NCBI GenBank assembly: GCA_014905825.1
Contig: JACGCN010000043.1
Span: forward strand, 62,001 to 126,000
Direction of reading: 5' to 3'
From: Lyophyllum atratum
Lineage: Eukaryota > Basidiomycota > Agaricomycetes > Agaricales > Lyophyllaceae
Length of the DNA stretch: 64,000 nt
Shown: piece after piece, positions 1-11,575 of the stretch
Layout of the letters: every line of letters begins with the position of its first letter
Numbering within the stretch: the stretch's first letter is position 1
Made by a program: the position numbers and the translations under genes
Notes under the pieces: generated by a model
The model's input: only the letters and a program-made list of their open reading frames with translations
Told to the model about the DNA's origin: nothing
Database searches by the model: none

Positions 1-2204
1 TTGACTAGCGGGGCGCTCATAAAATTCTTGACTATGGCTTCGACCGCTCTATTTTTCGGAAATTTCAGACCACGTGAGCCACTCTGCCTCTGTTGAGCGA
101 TGTCCTCGGCAGTCGTTTGGCTGAAGGTTTTGCTAAAAATGACTTTAAGAGCGACAAATTGGGCCCGGGCGTCTTGCGGCGCGGATTGATCGGAAGCCCG
201 ACGGTGGAGACTGCGCAACACGCAGTATGACAGTACCCAGATAAAAGATTCGATGTCGTGTCGCGCTTGATGTAGGGTATCACCGGAAGCGTCCAGAATC
301 TGCACGGCCATGAACTGAGCTGTTCCCTATTGACGCCTTGAGCTCAATGAAGGAAAATCCCGTATCTAAGAGGACCTACCGTCATATTCGCGCCCCGTTG
401 AACCGTAACCGTTGATGCGAACTTCGTGTGTGTACTGGTTGTCTCCTGTGTTTTGTAAAGGAAGCGCCCCTGATCGTCGTACTTGTTCTTCGGACTGATA
501 GTCCTCTTGACGGTCCTTTCGGGTTTGGTGAGGGACGAGTTTTCAATGCGGGCAAACTCCAGGTCGGTAATGAAGCCTCGGAATGAAGCGTTCGGATTTG
601 CGGTGAGCAGGACGTTACCCGCGCTGATATCGCGGTGAAGGATGCCTTGATCGCATAGATCCTTGTGGGCTGAGCGGCGGTAAGTGACCGTCGCGATTCA
701 TCAATAATGAGTACTCACCTTTGAGGGCGTCGCGGAAGCCAGTTAATAGTTCCAGGTCCGTTGTATACTCCCAGAGCGGACGTCCGACAGTACTAAGGAT
801 GAGACGGTGGAGAACGGGCGTCGGGGGATCAATCTCGGGGACAGGGCGGCCGCGCAGATTCTGAACCGTGATGCGGTATCCGTCAATACAAACATCGCCA
901 CCACATTCAAACTTGGCAAGTCCTTCGGGAGGCTGGGTGATCGACATGTATATATCAGACTCGGGTGTCATGACACTGCTGCGCCACGCCGTTTTCAAGA
1001 CCATCTCATTCCCTCGAATACATGATGGCTGCTTGTCAACCTCCTCCACATACTCGCGAACACGCCAGACGTTAGTACCACGGCCCAACAACGATAGAGA
1101 TGTCCAAATCGGGGGCCCAATAGTGCACCATTTGCGGGGGTCGTTGCCGATGGATGTGACCACCGCGGAAGGGTACACTGGCACCCGGTGGGCATCGCTT
1201 ATGCCGCTGAGCCTCCGGGTCTCATCATCATCCAAAACGGTAACTGTAGGGTCAGATCCTAGCTCTTGGATGGACAGATTGCACGCCATACTACGCACAA
1301 CGCGAATGAACATCTCAGTATCTTCAAACATGTCGTAGGCGGGGGAAAACGTGATACCATCGCGATCGAAAATCCCAACGGTGAATTCTGTTCCGGAGAT
1401 GAGGATCCCGACGCAGAAAAGCATGAAAGGCCGGCAGGACATGAAGAGACGCGCGTATTCGGCAGATTGAGTCACGATGCTGGGTATGGTGCCCGCCGTC
1501 GCAGGTTTGGGCCGTTGCTGGTTCGAAGGCTTTACTTCGCCAAACGCGTCCCGATCGCGCCATTTCTTCGACGTGGACGCGTTCACCCCATACGGGCTGA
1601 TAATGATGTCGGGACTGCAGCTCTGGTAGCCAAATGTGTGAGACTCCTGCGGTTTGAGCATTGTATCTGTCCTTTGGAAGTTACGAGGTGTGACAGCCTG
1701 GCCGAAGTTGGCTATGTAGTTGAACAAGCGCACCTGTGATGCAGAAGAGTCAGAGGACAGGAGTAGGAAGTCTCGAAAAAATCGTACCAGAGGCTCATAC
1801 ATTTCTTGCTCTTCCTCTGATCCATGATTACCGCTTATATCCTCCCTCTCCGTGTCCTCGGCCTTCTCGAAGGCCTCCTCCGCCTTGTGAAGGGACTCCC
1901 ACTGCTCTAACTCCTCGACTTCTCTGTTTGAAGCCCTTGCCACCACGACCTTCAGAGTCTCTATGTCGTCTGCGTTAGCGGCCTGAAAGGATGCTGCGCA
2001 GCTAGCGACGAGATTGTCGTTGACTTGGTTAGTGCGCAAACGCCTCAACACGGCAGGATCGTCATAGATTATCCTACTGGCGAGTTCTGCCTTCAGGGCA
2101 TAACTAGCACCATAAACAGATCCGGAATCGGATTCAAAGAGATACTTCGGCGTGTCGGAGGAGGAAGAGTTAGAGCTCCTGAGAATGTGAGAGATGTCGG
2201 ACAT
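1..2204 (-). CDS. FunK1-family fungal-type protein kinase, copy A (3' end cut by window)
   Basis: Kinase-like protein of the fungal expansion family FunK1. Substrates of this family are largely unknown. A long N-terminal region (about 450 residues, including the stretch GEVKPSNQQRPKP) is followed by a catalytic segment with LHRDISAGNVLL (HRD motif) near 600-650. DLE stands where DFG is expected. A C-terminal DIESFIWVL..YC block lies at 160-280. Introns are visible at about 1737-1790, 665-717 and 315-380. The first is 54 nt and happens to be open in frame. The last roughly 20 residues lie beyond base 1 when compared with copies B and C. The start is taken at 2204 (MSDISHIL). An in-frame ATG at 2360 would add 52 residues of no clear character. 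Nearest relative is copy C at 9136-11376, close to identical over long stretches. Family assignment is confident; activity is not established. Confidence 0.8.
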
Positions 2205-2208
2205 GCCA

Positions 2209-2225
2209 GATAAGGTTAGGGTTAG
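2209..2225 (-). promoter_or_regulatory. telobox-like TTAGGGTTA motif at FunK1 copy A
   Basis: gataaggttagggttag lies immediately upstream of the chosen start of copy A. It is shared with copies B and C. Confidence 0.4.
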
Positions 2226-2360
2226 AAGCTCTCGTCGCTGCTGACGACGACGAGCACTCAACTGTGACAGCCATGGCCACTGGCAATCCTCAACGTCGCA
2301 ACCTGGAATCACCTGACCTGCTATCCAACTTCTTGTGATCTTCCTCGGGCCTCTGTGCAC

Positions 2361-3438
2361 GCGCGAAGATATCTTTCTCCCTTCAGTCGACCAATGTCGA
2401 CATATATTTTTAGGCTCTTCACGCTCAGGCTTCGGACTGCCCCCTTCACCTCTACCACCGGATAACAGACATATCCCCGACCATCACCATGGTTTCATGG
2501 TCCCCTTGACTGGTGGTATAACTGAGTATCCGAGGCTTTCAATCTGGCCAGTGGAAGACGACGCTGCATTGGCGGAAAGTAGGGGCTGTGCTGAATGGGA
2601 GGAGACGAGTCTGGAGCGCATCCGGGCTGGACTGGATGTTCTGTCAAAGGTTTGAGTACTCTTCTTCTGTTGGATGTTCCATTACTGATACGTCAATCAC
2701 TCCAGTTGCGACCGCGCATCCTTGCAATGAAAAGGCCCTGGTCAAGTCTAGAAAGGAATTGTTCGAGTAGGAGAGCTACGTCAACCCAATCCAAGAAGTA
2801 CATGCAGGAAGACGAAGGGATAATGTGCGGTACGTGTGATTGTCATGATCCTCTTTTTCCTTTGCTGACTGTGCCACGCCACAGGGGATTCTCGCCCGCC
2901 TTACTCCAACGTCATTCCTGACCGAGATCTTAAGCCGTTTGTTGGAGATCTAGTGGTTAGGTTCCCTAATGATTATGGCGCGAGACAAAGACATGCTCAA
3001 ATGCATCCTATCCAAGGCTAAACTCGCGCCTGAGGCCTGAGGGTCGGTTCAATCCGCACATATTTCACCTTTTGGCGGGATAGGCAGCAAGATCTTGTGC
3101 CAGTCACTCAGATGGGTTCTGAGCTCCATCTACGACACAACCCTGCACACTCTAAATATGATCCCGCGTTCTCGGCGTTCTGAGGTGTTGAAAATCCTAT
3201 GCATGCAGGTCGTCACCCCCTACTTCGAGCGGATGGACTGGAACAACTGAAAGTGACTATAATCGAAACATAACACAAGACAAGGTTATACAACGGCGCT
3301 CAAAACCGTATAGCTAATTTATAGGTTGTTTTCAATGTCTTCTCAGTATTCAGTGACCGTGTGAGAAAACGAAGTTCAAAAGATCTAGACATGGAAGAAG
3401 CGGATGATTAGACTGAGAAATTGACACATCTGAGCGCG
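2361..3438. other. intergenic, no gene recognised
   Basis: About 1.1 kb between copy A of FunK1 and the 3' end of the F-box pseudogene. Open frames on the plus strand around 2335-2921 have no recognisable domain and are probably noncoding or relics. Confidence 0.5.
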
Positions 3439-5184
3439 TCACCAGGATATGGCTGCAAATTGAGGTCTCGAGCAGTCCTCAGGTGGGAATGTTGTAAACC
3501 TGGTATGTCGAAAGGGCGAGAATGTAGGATCCAGTACATGAGGTGCATCGGGGTCATATTCAAGCTGGAGGTCAAGACCCATCCGAATAGCCGGCGCCAG
3601 ATCGTTATAAATATCTTGTTGCATATCACGATGGAAGCTAAGATGTGCCCGGGCTAAGCGCGTGATAGTCTGAGGGGCGAGAGTTGTCCTAGATAGAATG
3701 AACTGGAGTATGTGGTCGTCCATAACTTCGGAGCTTTCTGGAAACCGAATTTCAATTTCTTCTAACAGAGGACATACGTTTATCTCTGCCACAGAAGAAT
3801 CTGGCATAAGACGGGTGAGGAAGGTCGTGGAAACGCCAGGCAGGACTTCTGAATGACTCTCCTCCACCACGTCCTGGTCCAATACCGACGGCATGCCATC
3901 CCAGGTGTAAAACACGGAATCGAGGTATAGTCGCTTGAGGAATGGTGGAGACATTCAATCAAATCTTGCACGGTGCTCGCTTGAACATCAAGCGCCAGGG
4001 TGTCGATTTTGTGTGGGCGAAGGAGTAGGGGCATGAAGGGTAACTGGCGGTACTCCTGACCTCCTTCCAACTCCAGGAGGCGCAGATCAGGAAGGTCAAG
4101 CATCTGGAAAAGGCTCTTGATATGCTCGCTTGGAACAGATGAACTGAGCTTGATTACCAGGTCCTGTAGATGAGGAAGGCGAATCGGAGTCCGGTTTGAT
4201 GGCAAGAAACTGCTGTTCGGATGAGCCTGAATATCCAGGACGCATGTGACAAGGCTCAGACATTTCGTTAGAGTAGTCAACGCCTCATCCACACTCAGAG
4301 CAGTGGTGTTGGACGGGCCCGTCCGATATGTCATGACCAAGGTCGTCAGAGCTTCCCACCGTAGGGGAAGACTGAGGGCAAGTGGCGTTTCAGATGGCAC
4401 ATGATTCCAAAGGAAAACGTTGCGGACGGATGGCGAGCGAAGGAAGGAGAGAGACAAAAGATCTGCTTTCTGTGAAGATCGTCTTTGATCTCAATTTGGG
4501 CAGTGTGAAGAAACGGTACGTCATGCTCATTCAGACGAGCCAAATAAGCCATGGAACGGTAATTGACAGCGAAATTGACATGGTTCCAGCGGTTGGAGAA
4601 CCCAAGCAAAATCTCGAGGAGGTGGAACCCTGGCGTCTCGGTCAGCGCCAAGCTGTTCGGATGGAAGGGAGACTGCCCGTCATCTATGAATGAAAGGGAA
4701 ATGGCGAGGCTAGCAGAGCGATTCAACCACGCAATAACCGCCCTGCCATATCGCGTTAGTAAGTCCTGCTTCTCTGGTTTACTAATGTCCATGCGTGGAA
4801 CCTGAATATAAAGTGATGTCCAGAGTTGCGGGGTAGAAAAACTGATCTGCCTCCATGCGCTGCATACACGACCCAATAGCAATGGAAAATATTTTGAACT
4901 CATGGCAGAGTCCCTCGGAGGAAGACACCAGCAGAAGATTGTCCGTACCAGTTCCACAGGCAGCCGATTGATTGTACAAACGAGTGTGCGGTGGTCTTCG
5001 ATGTGCTCATTGATTGCATTCCATCGGGGAAGAAGATCATTGATAAGAATTCCGAAGAGTTCTATCCTGTTCTCGATACGCTTGCGTTCTTCCAGCAGTC
5101 GGCAATGACCTCGCGGATCTTGGGAACCTCGGCATCGGTGGCGTGATAACAGGTGTTGAGTCGGTCTGTAAACGGAGACTCCAT
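3439..5184 (-). pseudogene. F-box protein pseudogene (three frame breaks)
   Basis: Degenerate relative of the F-box gene at 19536-21266. The ATG at 5184 opens a frame beginning MESPFTDRL. It aligns with the paralogue to about residue 30, then shifts frame near 5098. It continues through the F-box core (LPVELVRTIFCWCLP, then LLGRVCSAWRQISFSTPQLW) and shifts again near 4460-4470. A third break lies near 3955, where about 7 bases are missing compared with the paralogue inside the motif ECLHMTPFLKRLYL. The three pieces together cover the whole paralogue, including the leucine-rich C-terminal half. None of the breaks looks like an intron, because no consensus splice sites flank them and the paralogue is a single exon. 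It lies head-to-head with the aminotransferase at 5628. Sequencing error is a less likely explanation because there are three separate breaks. Confidence 0.8.
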
Positions 5185-5627
5185 CGTCTAGGTGTATCTT
5201 GTACTTTAAGTTGAGATTTTTAGTTCGAGTGAGCCCGTACCTATAGAATTTAGTCTGATCAGGTCTTAGCAACCTGGATTTAGCGCTGAATGGAGCGCTG
5301 AAGCCTGCCTAGCACAAGGGATGTGTTCAGATCTGGTGCCTTTGCAGACGTCTGACACAGAAATTCGGTCTGCTTAGTGGACTCCTAGATCCCAGGGGTC
5401 AAGATCTGTGGGCTGGGCGAATTTTGCTTACCAGTGATGTTGGACGACGAATAGAAAGGGAGATGAATGCAATGTGAGGCTTATATAATTGACGGTTGGA
5501 CCGTACCGGAGTCGTACCGGATCCCGGCGGGAAAGATTGGACCGCTACACGGTCCTTTCAGAAGTTGCCTCGATTTCTCTCACCTGGACGTCGAGTCTCG
5601 ACGACCTCCAACATATCCGAATCTGAA
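5185..5627. other. divergent intergenic region (F-box pseudogene / aminotransferase 1)
   Basis: A 443-bp gap between two divergent starts. It should hold the aminotransferase promoter. I see no clear TATA box or repeat. Confidence 0.4.
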
Positions 5628-7505
5628 ATGTCCACGGCAGAGGTAATTACCATCTATAGCATTATGGCCTTGCAGATCTTAGGGATCATGTTATGACAGA
5701 ATATTCAAGTGACGCACTCTGACGGCATCCTGGAAGAAGAACCCATCACACCGAACAAGACGACATCGCGAATCGTGAAGTCCTTACCAGCAGATTACTA
5801 CACACGATTCCTTTCCGATAGTGCAAAGAGTCGGAAGCCTAGCCCTAGTGGGTATATTGCTCGCAAGCCCTTCATGCAGCCACCTTACTCGACCTTCTAG
5901 TCCGAAGTCTGTTTCCACTAGAAAACACACCCGGGCTCATCTCATTGCTTGCTGGAAAACCCAACCCCAGCACGTTCCCCTTTACATCGTTTAGCTTCTC
6001 TGCACGCTCACCACTGGATGACAACATCGATGTCACGTTGAAACTCTCCGACAGCGAGCTGGCTAAAGGTCTTCAGTACGGCGCCACAGCTGGATACGAA
6101 CCCCTTTGTGATTGGATCTATGGACTCCAAGAGTTCTCACATGGAAGAAAAAGGAGCGAAGGATGGGGACTCTCTATAGGATCAGGATCTCAGGACCTGA
6201 TTTACAAGGTACGTGATGTTGACTCCCTTCTCATATTCCAACTTACGCCTATGCCTCCTCAGGCTGTCGCGTCGCTTGTGAACCCTGGTGATGCCATCCT
6301 TGTGGAGTCACCGGTCTACGCGTGAGTTTTTGGATGGTGGGAGGCTGCATCTCGCTGATGTCGAGACAGCGGGGTGATCCCCATGTTCCATTCTCTTCGA
6401 TGCGAAATGATTGGTTAGCTCCTCCTTTTTTTGCATCTCCCAAATCTCAGTCGCGTGAATTACTTGCGTAGAGGTGGAGACGGATGCTCATGGGATACGC
6501 TCCAGTTCGTTGCGTTCGATTCTAGAGAGCTGGCCTGCTGAAAAGCCAAAACCTCGTGTCCTGTATACTGTTCCCGTGAGTTTTCCTTCTAGTTATTTTG
6601 CACTTTGCGTAACTAAACTGTTTTCGAAGTATGGCTGTAATCCGACTGGAATGACAGCCACCCTTGAACGCCGTAAAGAAGTCCTCGCTCTTGCCCAGGA
6701 GCATGACTTCCTTATCCTGGAAGGCAAGTCCCAAATCCCACACGATCCGTGTCCTGACATCCCATCTAGACGACCCCTATTATTATCTGTACTACGGCGA
6801 AGCACCTCGCCATCCCTCCTACTTCGCGTTGGAGCTCGAAGAACCCGAAACCGGGCGAGTCCTGAGATTCGACAGTCTCTCCAAGGTTCTATCCGCCGGA
6901 ATTCGTATCGGATTCGCCTCCGGACCTAGACGTCTCCTCCAAGCAATCGATTCCCATGTATGTATCGGTCCACTTTCTTCCAGTTCCAAGTCTAACTCCT
7001 ACAGACCGCGACGTCGAACCTCCAGACGTCCTCACTAACCCAAGCCATCGTCCACAAATTGCTGGACTCATGGGGGTACGACGGGTTTAAACAACATACT
7101 AAGAACGTTTCCGAGTTCTATCGTGCAAAGCGGGATGTCTTCGAACGTGCCATGAAGAAGCATCTTTCGGGCCTGGCAGAGTGGACACCCCCCGAAGCAG
7201 GCATGTTCTTTTGGTGTGTGCTTTTCCATTCATAAACTTTGCGCAGATTCTCGAATACATTGTCCGTACGTAGGTTTAGACTGCTATTGGGTGATGACCC
7301 TGCGGCAGAGGGCGATTCGGAGGCCATCATCCGCGACAAGGCAGTCGAGCGAGGCGTCCTTGCGCTTCCGGGGACCGTCTTCTTGCCGAATGGGAGGAAG
7401 ACTTCATATGTCCGCGCTTCCTTCAGTCTTCTGGATGAAGAGGACGTCGATGAGGCTCTCAGTCGCCTTGGAAAAGTTATTTCTGATGCTCGCTCCTCCA
7501 AGTAG
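5628..7505 (+). CDS. PLP-dependent aminotransferase class I/II, ARO8-like, copy 1
   Basis: Fold-type I PLP enzyme resembling fungal aromatic/2-aminoadipate aminotransferases (ARO8/kynurenine aminotransferase group). It would move an amino group between an amino acid and a 2-oxo acid. Visible motifs in order: LISLLAGKPNPSTFPF near the N-terminus; YGCNPTG; DDPYYYLYYGEA (the Asp that contacts the pyridine nitrogen); RFDSLSKVLSAGIRIGF with the Schiff-base Lys; and the C-terminal GVLALPGTVFLPNG. The coding sequence is split into about ten small exons. The start (MSTAE) was chosen because the first intron, 5643-5698, then joins to the frame NIQVTHSDG, matching VTHSDG in copy 2. The intron between 6725 and 6769 starts with GC (GAAG|gcaagt..ctag), a GC-AG intron shared with copy 2. 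Length is roughly 480-490 residues, complete. The substrate is not determined. Confidence 0.88.
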
Positions 7506-7861
7506 TAGAAAGTTATCGATGATCTTTCAGGTTGGATAGCCACTCGGCTATACGGAGATGAGGCAGAATAACGGGTGCATACTGTACTTACTACACAAAC
7601 ACAATCATGAGGATCGAGATATAAGTCCCGTTCTGACTGGCCAAACGCAAGAGCGGACTCGGAATGGTCGTTCAACGTTCAACGTTCAACACTGACATGA
7701 CTATTTACGAATCCCAACATGAGCCGTACATATGAACCCTGCGGAACAAGAGAACTGGACAGGTATACATACAAATTCACAAATTAAACACGATGAAACA
7801 CGCACTATCACGATAACATAGCAGTTCACTTGACAACAAACTGTCAAGGACTCGGGTCAGA
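7506..7861. repeat. intergenic; first copy of FunK1 3' flanking repeat
   Basis: From about 7665 (gtcgttcaacgttcaac) to 7860 the sequence is a diverged direct repeat of 8946-9135, including the shared stretch agcagttcacttgacaacaa. It is the 3' flank of FunK1 copy B and marks the edge of a tandem duplication unit. Confidence 0.75.
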
Positions 7862-8818
7862 CTATGGCAGCAACGCGATCGCGCCGTCAACCGGTGCAAG
7901 AAGGTCATCGTGAGCCAAAGAGATTGGTTGAAAGGGGTCGACAGGGTGCACAAGGCGCCGTAGACTTGCGAAAAGATTGACTAGCGGGGCGCTCATAAAA
8001 TTTGTGACGATGGCTTCGACCTCTCTACTGGTTGAAAATTCCATACAACGTGAGAAACTGTGCCGCTGTAAAGCGATCTTTTTGGGAGTCGTTTGGCCGA
8101 AGGTCACGCTGAAAATTTCTTTAAAAGTAGAAAATTGGGCCCGGGCGTCTTGCGGTGCTGATTTATGGGAAGCCCGACGGTGGAGGCTGCGCAAGACACA
8201 GTATAAGAGTACCCAGATAAAAGATTCGATGTCATGTCGCGCTTTATGTACGGTGGTACCGGAATTTTCCAAAATTTCTTTGGCCATGAACTGAGCAGTT
8301 CCCTATTTAAATAATGCCTTGAGCACGATAGAGAAAAATCCCATATCTGAGAAAACCTACTTACCATCATATTCATGCCTCGTTCAACCGTCGTGATGGC
8401 CACTTCCGGTTTCGTGAGGGGGGAGCTTTCAATAAGGGCAATGTCCAGGTCGGCAATGAAGGCTCGGAGTGAAGCGGTCGGATTTACGGCGAGCAGGACG
8501 TTACGCGGGGTGATATCGCGGTGAAGGATGCCTTGATCGCATAGTTCCTTGTGCGCTGAGCGGCTGTAAGAGACCCTTACGACTGATAGTAAGTGAGTAC
8601 TCACCTTTTGAGGCATCGAGGAAGCCCACCAGCAGTTCAAGGTCCGTTGTATACTCCCAGAGCGGTCGTCCGACAGTACTACTACTACTAGTAAGGACGA
8701 GACGGTGGAGAACGTGCGTTGGGGGATGGATGTCACCATCTCGTAGGAGTGTATGAACATGGTGTTGGCACGAGTTCTGGACCGTGATGGGGTAGGATTC
8801 GACGAGATAGCTCGGCAT
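7862..8818 (-). pseudogene. FunK1 kinase copy B, internally deleted
   Basis: Shortened relative of the FunK1 copies A and C. The first eight residues, MPSYLVES, match the start of copy C. The next residues, YPITVQN, match copy C roughly 400 residues further on, so nearly the whole N-terminal domain is missing by one internal deletion that keeps the frame. The rest is open: HRDITPRNVLL, a DLD in the DFG position, the DIESFIWVLLYCVLR block and the end GAIALLP. Introns are at about 8569-8605 and 8290-8365, at the same places as in copies A and C. A TACTAC trinucleotide run (8678-8692) adds serines not present in the paralogues. It could still produce a small C-lobe protein, but an ATP-binding N-lobe is absent, so I call it a truncated gene. 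Confidence 0.7.
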
Positions 8819-8885
8819 GTTGGAGCATAGAATGTGAGGGGAGATCTAGGACGATATGATGTTCATGGATATGTAGACCAGGAAA

Positions 8886-8899
8886 TAAGGTTAGGGTTA
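8886..8899 (-). promoter_or_regulatory. telobox-like TTAGGGTTA motif upstream of FunK1 copy B
   Basis: The sequence ataaggttagggtta (TAACCCTAACCTTAT in gene sense) lies about 70 bp upstream of the copy B start. The same motif stands just upstream of copies A and C. Whether it acts as a promoter element or is a duplicated relic is not known. Confidence 0.4.
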
Positions 8900-8906
8900 C
8901 ATAGTC

Positions 8907-8925
8907 ATCCGCGACAATGCAGTCT
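8907..8925 (+). pseudogene. 19-bp aminotransferase remnant
   Basis: atccgcgacaatgcagtct matches the codons for IIRDKAV near the C-terminus of aminotransferase copy 1 with one change. On its own it is too short to be sure, but the same junction (ataaggttagggtta followed by atccgcgacaaggcagtc) recurs at 11441-11480, where a longer piece of the same gene follows. Confidence 0.55.
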
Positions 8926-8945
8926 AAAAGGAGTTCTAACTGGAA

Positions 8946-9135
8946 TGGTCGTTCAACGTTCAACACTTACACGAGGAATTACGGAAACCAACATAAGCCA
9001 TGCATATGAATCCTGCGACACAAGAGAACTATGTAGGTATACATAGACACTCACAAGTTAAACACGATGGAACACATAGTACTATTACGTAGCAGTTCAC
9101 TTGACAACAAACGTTTGTCGAGGACTTGGAACAGA
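8946..9135. repeat. second copy of FunK1 3' flanking repeat
   Basis: Diverged direct repeat of 7665-7860. Together with the aminotransferase remnants at the other end it defines a tandem duplication unit of [FunK1 3' flank - FunK1 - 5' flank - aminotransferase tail]. Confidence 0.75.
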
Positions 9136-11376
9136 CTATGGCAGCAATGCGATCGCACCGTCAACCGGTGCAAGAAGGTCATCGTGAGCCAAAGAGATTG
9201 GTTGGAAGGGGTCGACAGGGTGCACAAGGCGCCGGAGAGTTGCGAAAAGATTGACCAGCGGGGCGCTCATAAAATTCTTGACTATGGTGTCGACCTTCGC
9301 ATTGGTTGGAAATGCCATACCACGTGAGCCACTCTGTCTCTCTGAACCAATGTCCGCGGCACTCGTTTGGCTGAAGGTTGTGCTAAATATTTCTTTAAGA
9401 GCAGGAAATTGGGCCCGGGCGTCTTGCGGCGCGGACTCATCGGAAGCCCGATGGTAGAGCCTGCGCAAGACACAGTATAAGAGTACCCAGATAAAAGATT
9501 CGACGTCATGATGCGCTTGATGTACGGGTTTACCGTAAATAGTGCGTATCAAAAGTTCCTTGGCCATGAACTGAGCAGTTCCCTATTAAATGCCATGAGC
9601 ACTATCAAGAACCGTATACGAGATATGAAACCTACCGTCATATTCACGCCCCGTTCGACCGTATCCATTAAGGCAAACTTCGTGTGCGTACTGGTCGTCT
9701 CCTGCGTTTGGTAGAGAAAGCGTCCCTGGTCGTCGTATCTATTCTTGGGATTGACAGTCCTCGTGACGGTGAGTGGTTTGGCGAGGGACGAGCTCTCAAT
9801 GCGGGCAAACTCCAGGTCGGTGATGAAGCCTCGGAATGAAGCATCCGAATTGGCGGTGAGCAGGACGTTACCGGCGCTGATATCACGGTGAAGGATGCCT
9901 TGATCGCACAGATCTTTGTGGGCTGAGTGGCGGTAAGAAACCGTTGCGAGTAATAACTAACGAATACTCACCTTTGAGGGCGTCGCGGAAGCCCGTCAGC
10001 AGTTCACGGTCTGTTGTATACTCCCAGAGCGGTCTTCCGACAGTGCTAAGGATGAGACGGTGGAGAACGGGCGTCGGGGGATCAATCTCGTGGACAGGGT
10101 GGCCGCGCAGATTCTGGACCGTGATGGGGTATCCGTCAATACAAACGTCACCACCGCATTCAAACTTGGCCAGTCCTTCAGGAGGCTGAGCGATCGACAT
10201 GTAGATATCAGACTCGGGCGTCATGGCACTGCTGCGCCACGCCGTCTTCAAGACCATATCATTCCCTCGAAGACACGATGGCTGCTTGTCAACCTCCTCC
10301 ACATACTCACGAACACGCCAGACGTTAGTGCCACGGCCCAACAACGACAGAGATGTCCAAATCGGGGGCCCGATAGTGCACCATTTGCGGGGATCTTTGC
10401 CAACAGATGTCACCACCGCGGCAGGGTACACTGGCACCCGGCAGGCATCACTTATGCCGGTGAGCCTCCGGGTCTCGTCATCATCCAAAACGGTAACTGT
10501 AGGGTCAGATCCTAACTCTTGGATTGATAGATTGCACGCCATACTGCGCACAACGCGAATGAACATCTCAGTATCTTCAAACATGTCGTAGGCGGGGGAG
10601 AACGTGATACCCTCGCGATCGAAAATCCCAATAGAGAATTCTGTTCCGAAGATGAAAATTCCGACGCAGAAAAGCATGAAAGGCCTGCAGGACATGAACA
10701 GACGCGCATAGTCGGCAGATTGCGTCACGATGCTAGGTACGGTGCCCCCCAGCCCAGGCTTGGGTCGTTGCTTATTCGAAGGCTTGACTTCGCCAAAAGC
10801 GTCCCGATCGCGCCATTTCCTCGATGTGGACACGTTTACCCCATGCGGGCTGATAATGATATCGGGACTGCAGCTCTGGAAGCCAAATGTATGGGACTCC
10901 TGCGGTTTGAGTATTGTGTTTGTCCTCTGGAATTTACGAGGTGTGATAGCCTGGCCGAAGTTGGCTATGTAGTTGAACAAGCGCACCTGCGATGGAGAAA
11001 AGTCAGAGGGCAGGAGTAGAAAGTCTCAGAAAGATCGTACCAGAGGCTCGTACATTTCTAGCTCTTCCTCTGATCCATGATTACCGCTTATATCCTCCCT
11101 CTCCGTGTCCTCGCCATTGTCAAGGGACTCCCACTGCTCTAACTCCTCGACTTCTCGATTTGAAGCCCTTGCCGCCAGAGCCTTCAAAGTCTCTATGTCA
11201 TCTGCTTTAACGGCCCGGAAGGACGCCACGCAGCTAGCAACGAAATTGTCGTCAACTTGGTGAGTGCGCAAACGCCTCAACACGGCAGGATCGTCATAGA
11301 TTATTCTACTGGCGAGTTCTTCCTCCAGGGCATAACGACTAGACTTCCAATTGGATTCGACGAGGTAGCTCGGCAT
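9136..11376 (-). CDS. FunK1-family fungal-type protein kinase, copy C
   Basis: The only FunK1 copy fully inside the window. The product begins MPSYLVES (start at 11376; an ATG at 11388 adds four residues). It has the acidic N-terminal helix region, the GEVKPSNKQRPKP stretch, LHRDISAGNVLL and a DLE in place of DFG, then DVESFIWVLLYCVLR, ending GAIALLP. Introns by comparison with A and B: about 10989-11042, 9922-9972 and 9580-9636. The first contains an in-frame TGA (RSF-stop). It must be spliced (gtacga..tcgcag, in frame on both sides) for the protein to be complete, and the equivalent 54 nt in copy A are stop-free. The overall frame is otherwise intact, which suggests a functional gene. Confidence 0.8.
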
Positions 11377-11440
11377 GTTGGGGCGCACGGGGTGAGGGGA
11401 GATGCAGAATATGATGGATACTAGAATGGAGACCAGGAAA

Positions 11441-11456
11441 TAAGGTTAGGGTTAGG
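11441..11456 (-). promoter_or_regulatory. telobox-like TTAGGGTTA motif upstream of FunK1 copy C
   Basis: taaggttagggttagg is about 65 bp upstream of the copy C start. It contains one and a half units of the TTAGGG telomere repeat. Confidence 0.4.
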
Positions 11457-11458
11457 CA

Positions 11459-11575
11459 AGTATCCGCGACAAGGCAGTCAAACGAGGCGTCCTGAGTCGT
11501 TCAAGCGCTTCCTGGAACAGTCTTCTTGCCAAATGGCCGGAAGACCCTGGAAGACCTCATATGTCCGCGTTTCCT
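11459..11575 (+). pseudogene. aminotransferase C-terminal remnant
   Basis: Broken copy of the last coding part of the ARO8-like aminotransferase. Recognisable words are IRDKAVKRGVL, then PGTVFLPN (frame shifted), then a duplicated patch and TSYVRVS. It has lost frame and has no 5' part. It joins directly to the 5' flank of FunK1 copy C, so it records a rearrangement that fused these two genes' flanks. Confidence 0.75.

Noticed and set aside
3040..3062. tRNA B-box-like word ggttcaatcc
   Set aside because: No A-box, acceptor stem or anticodon loop around it.
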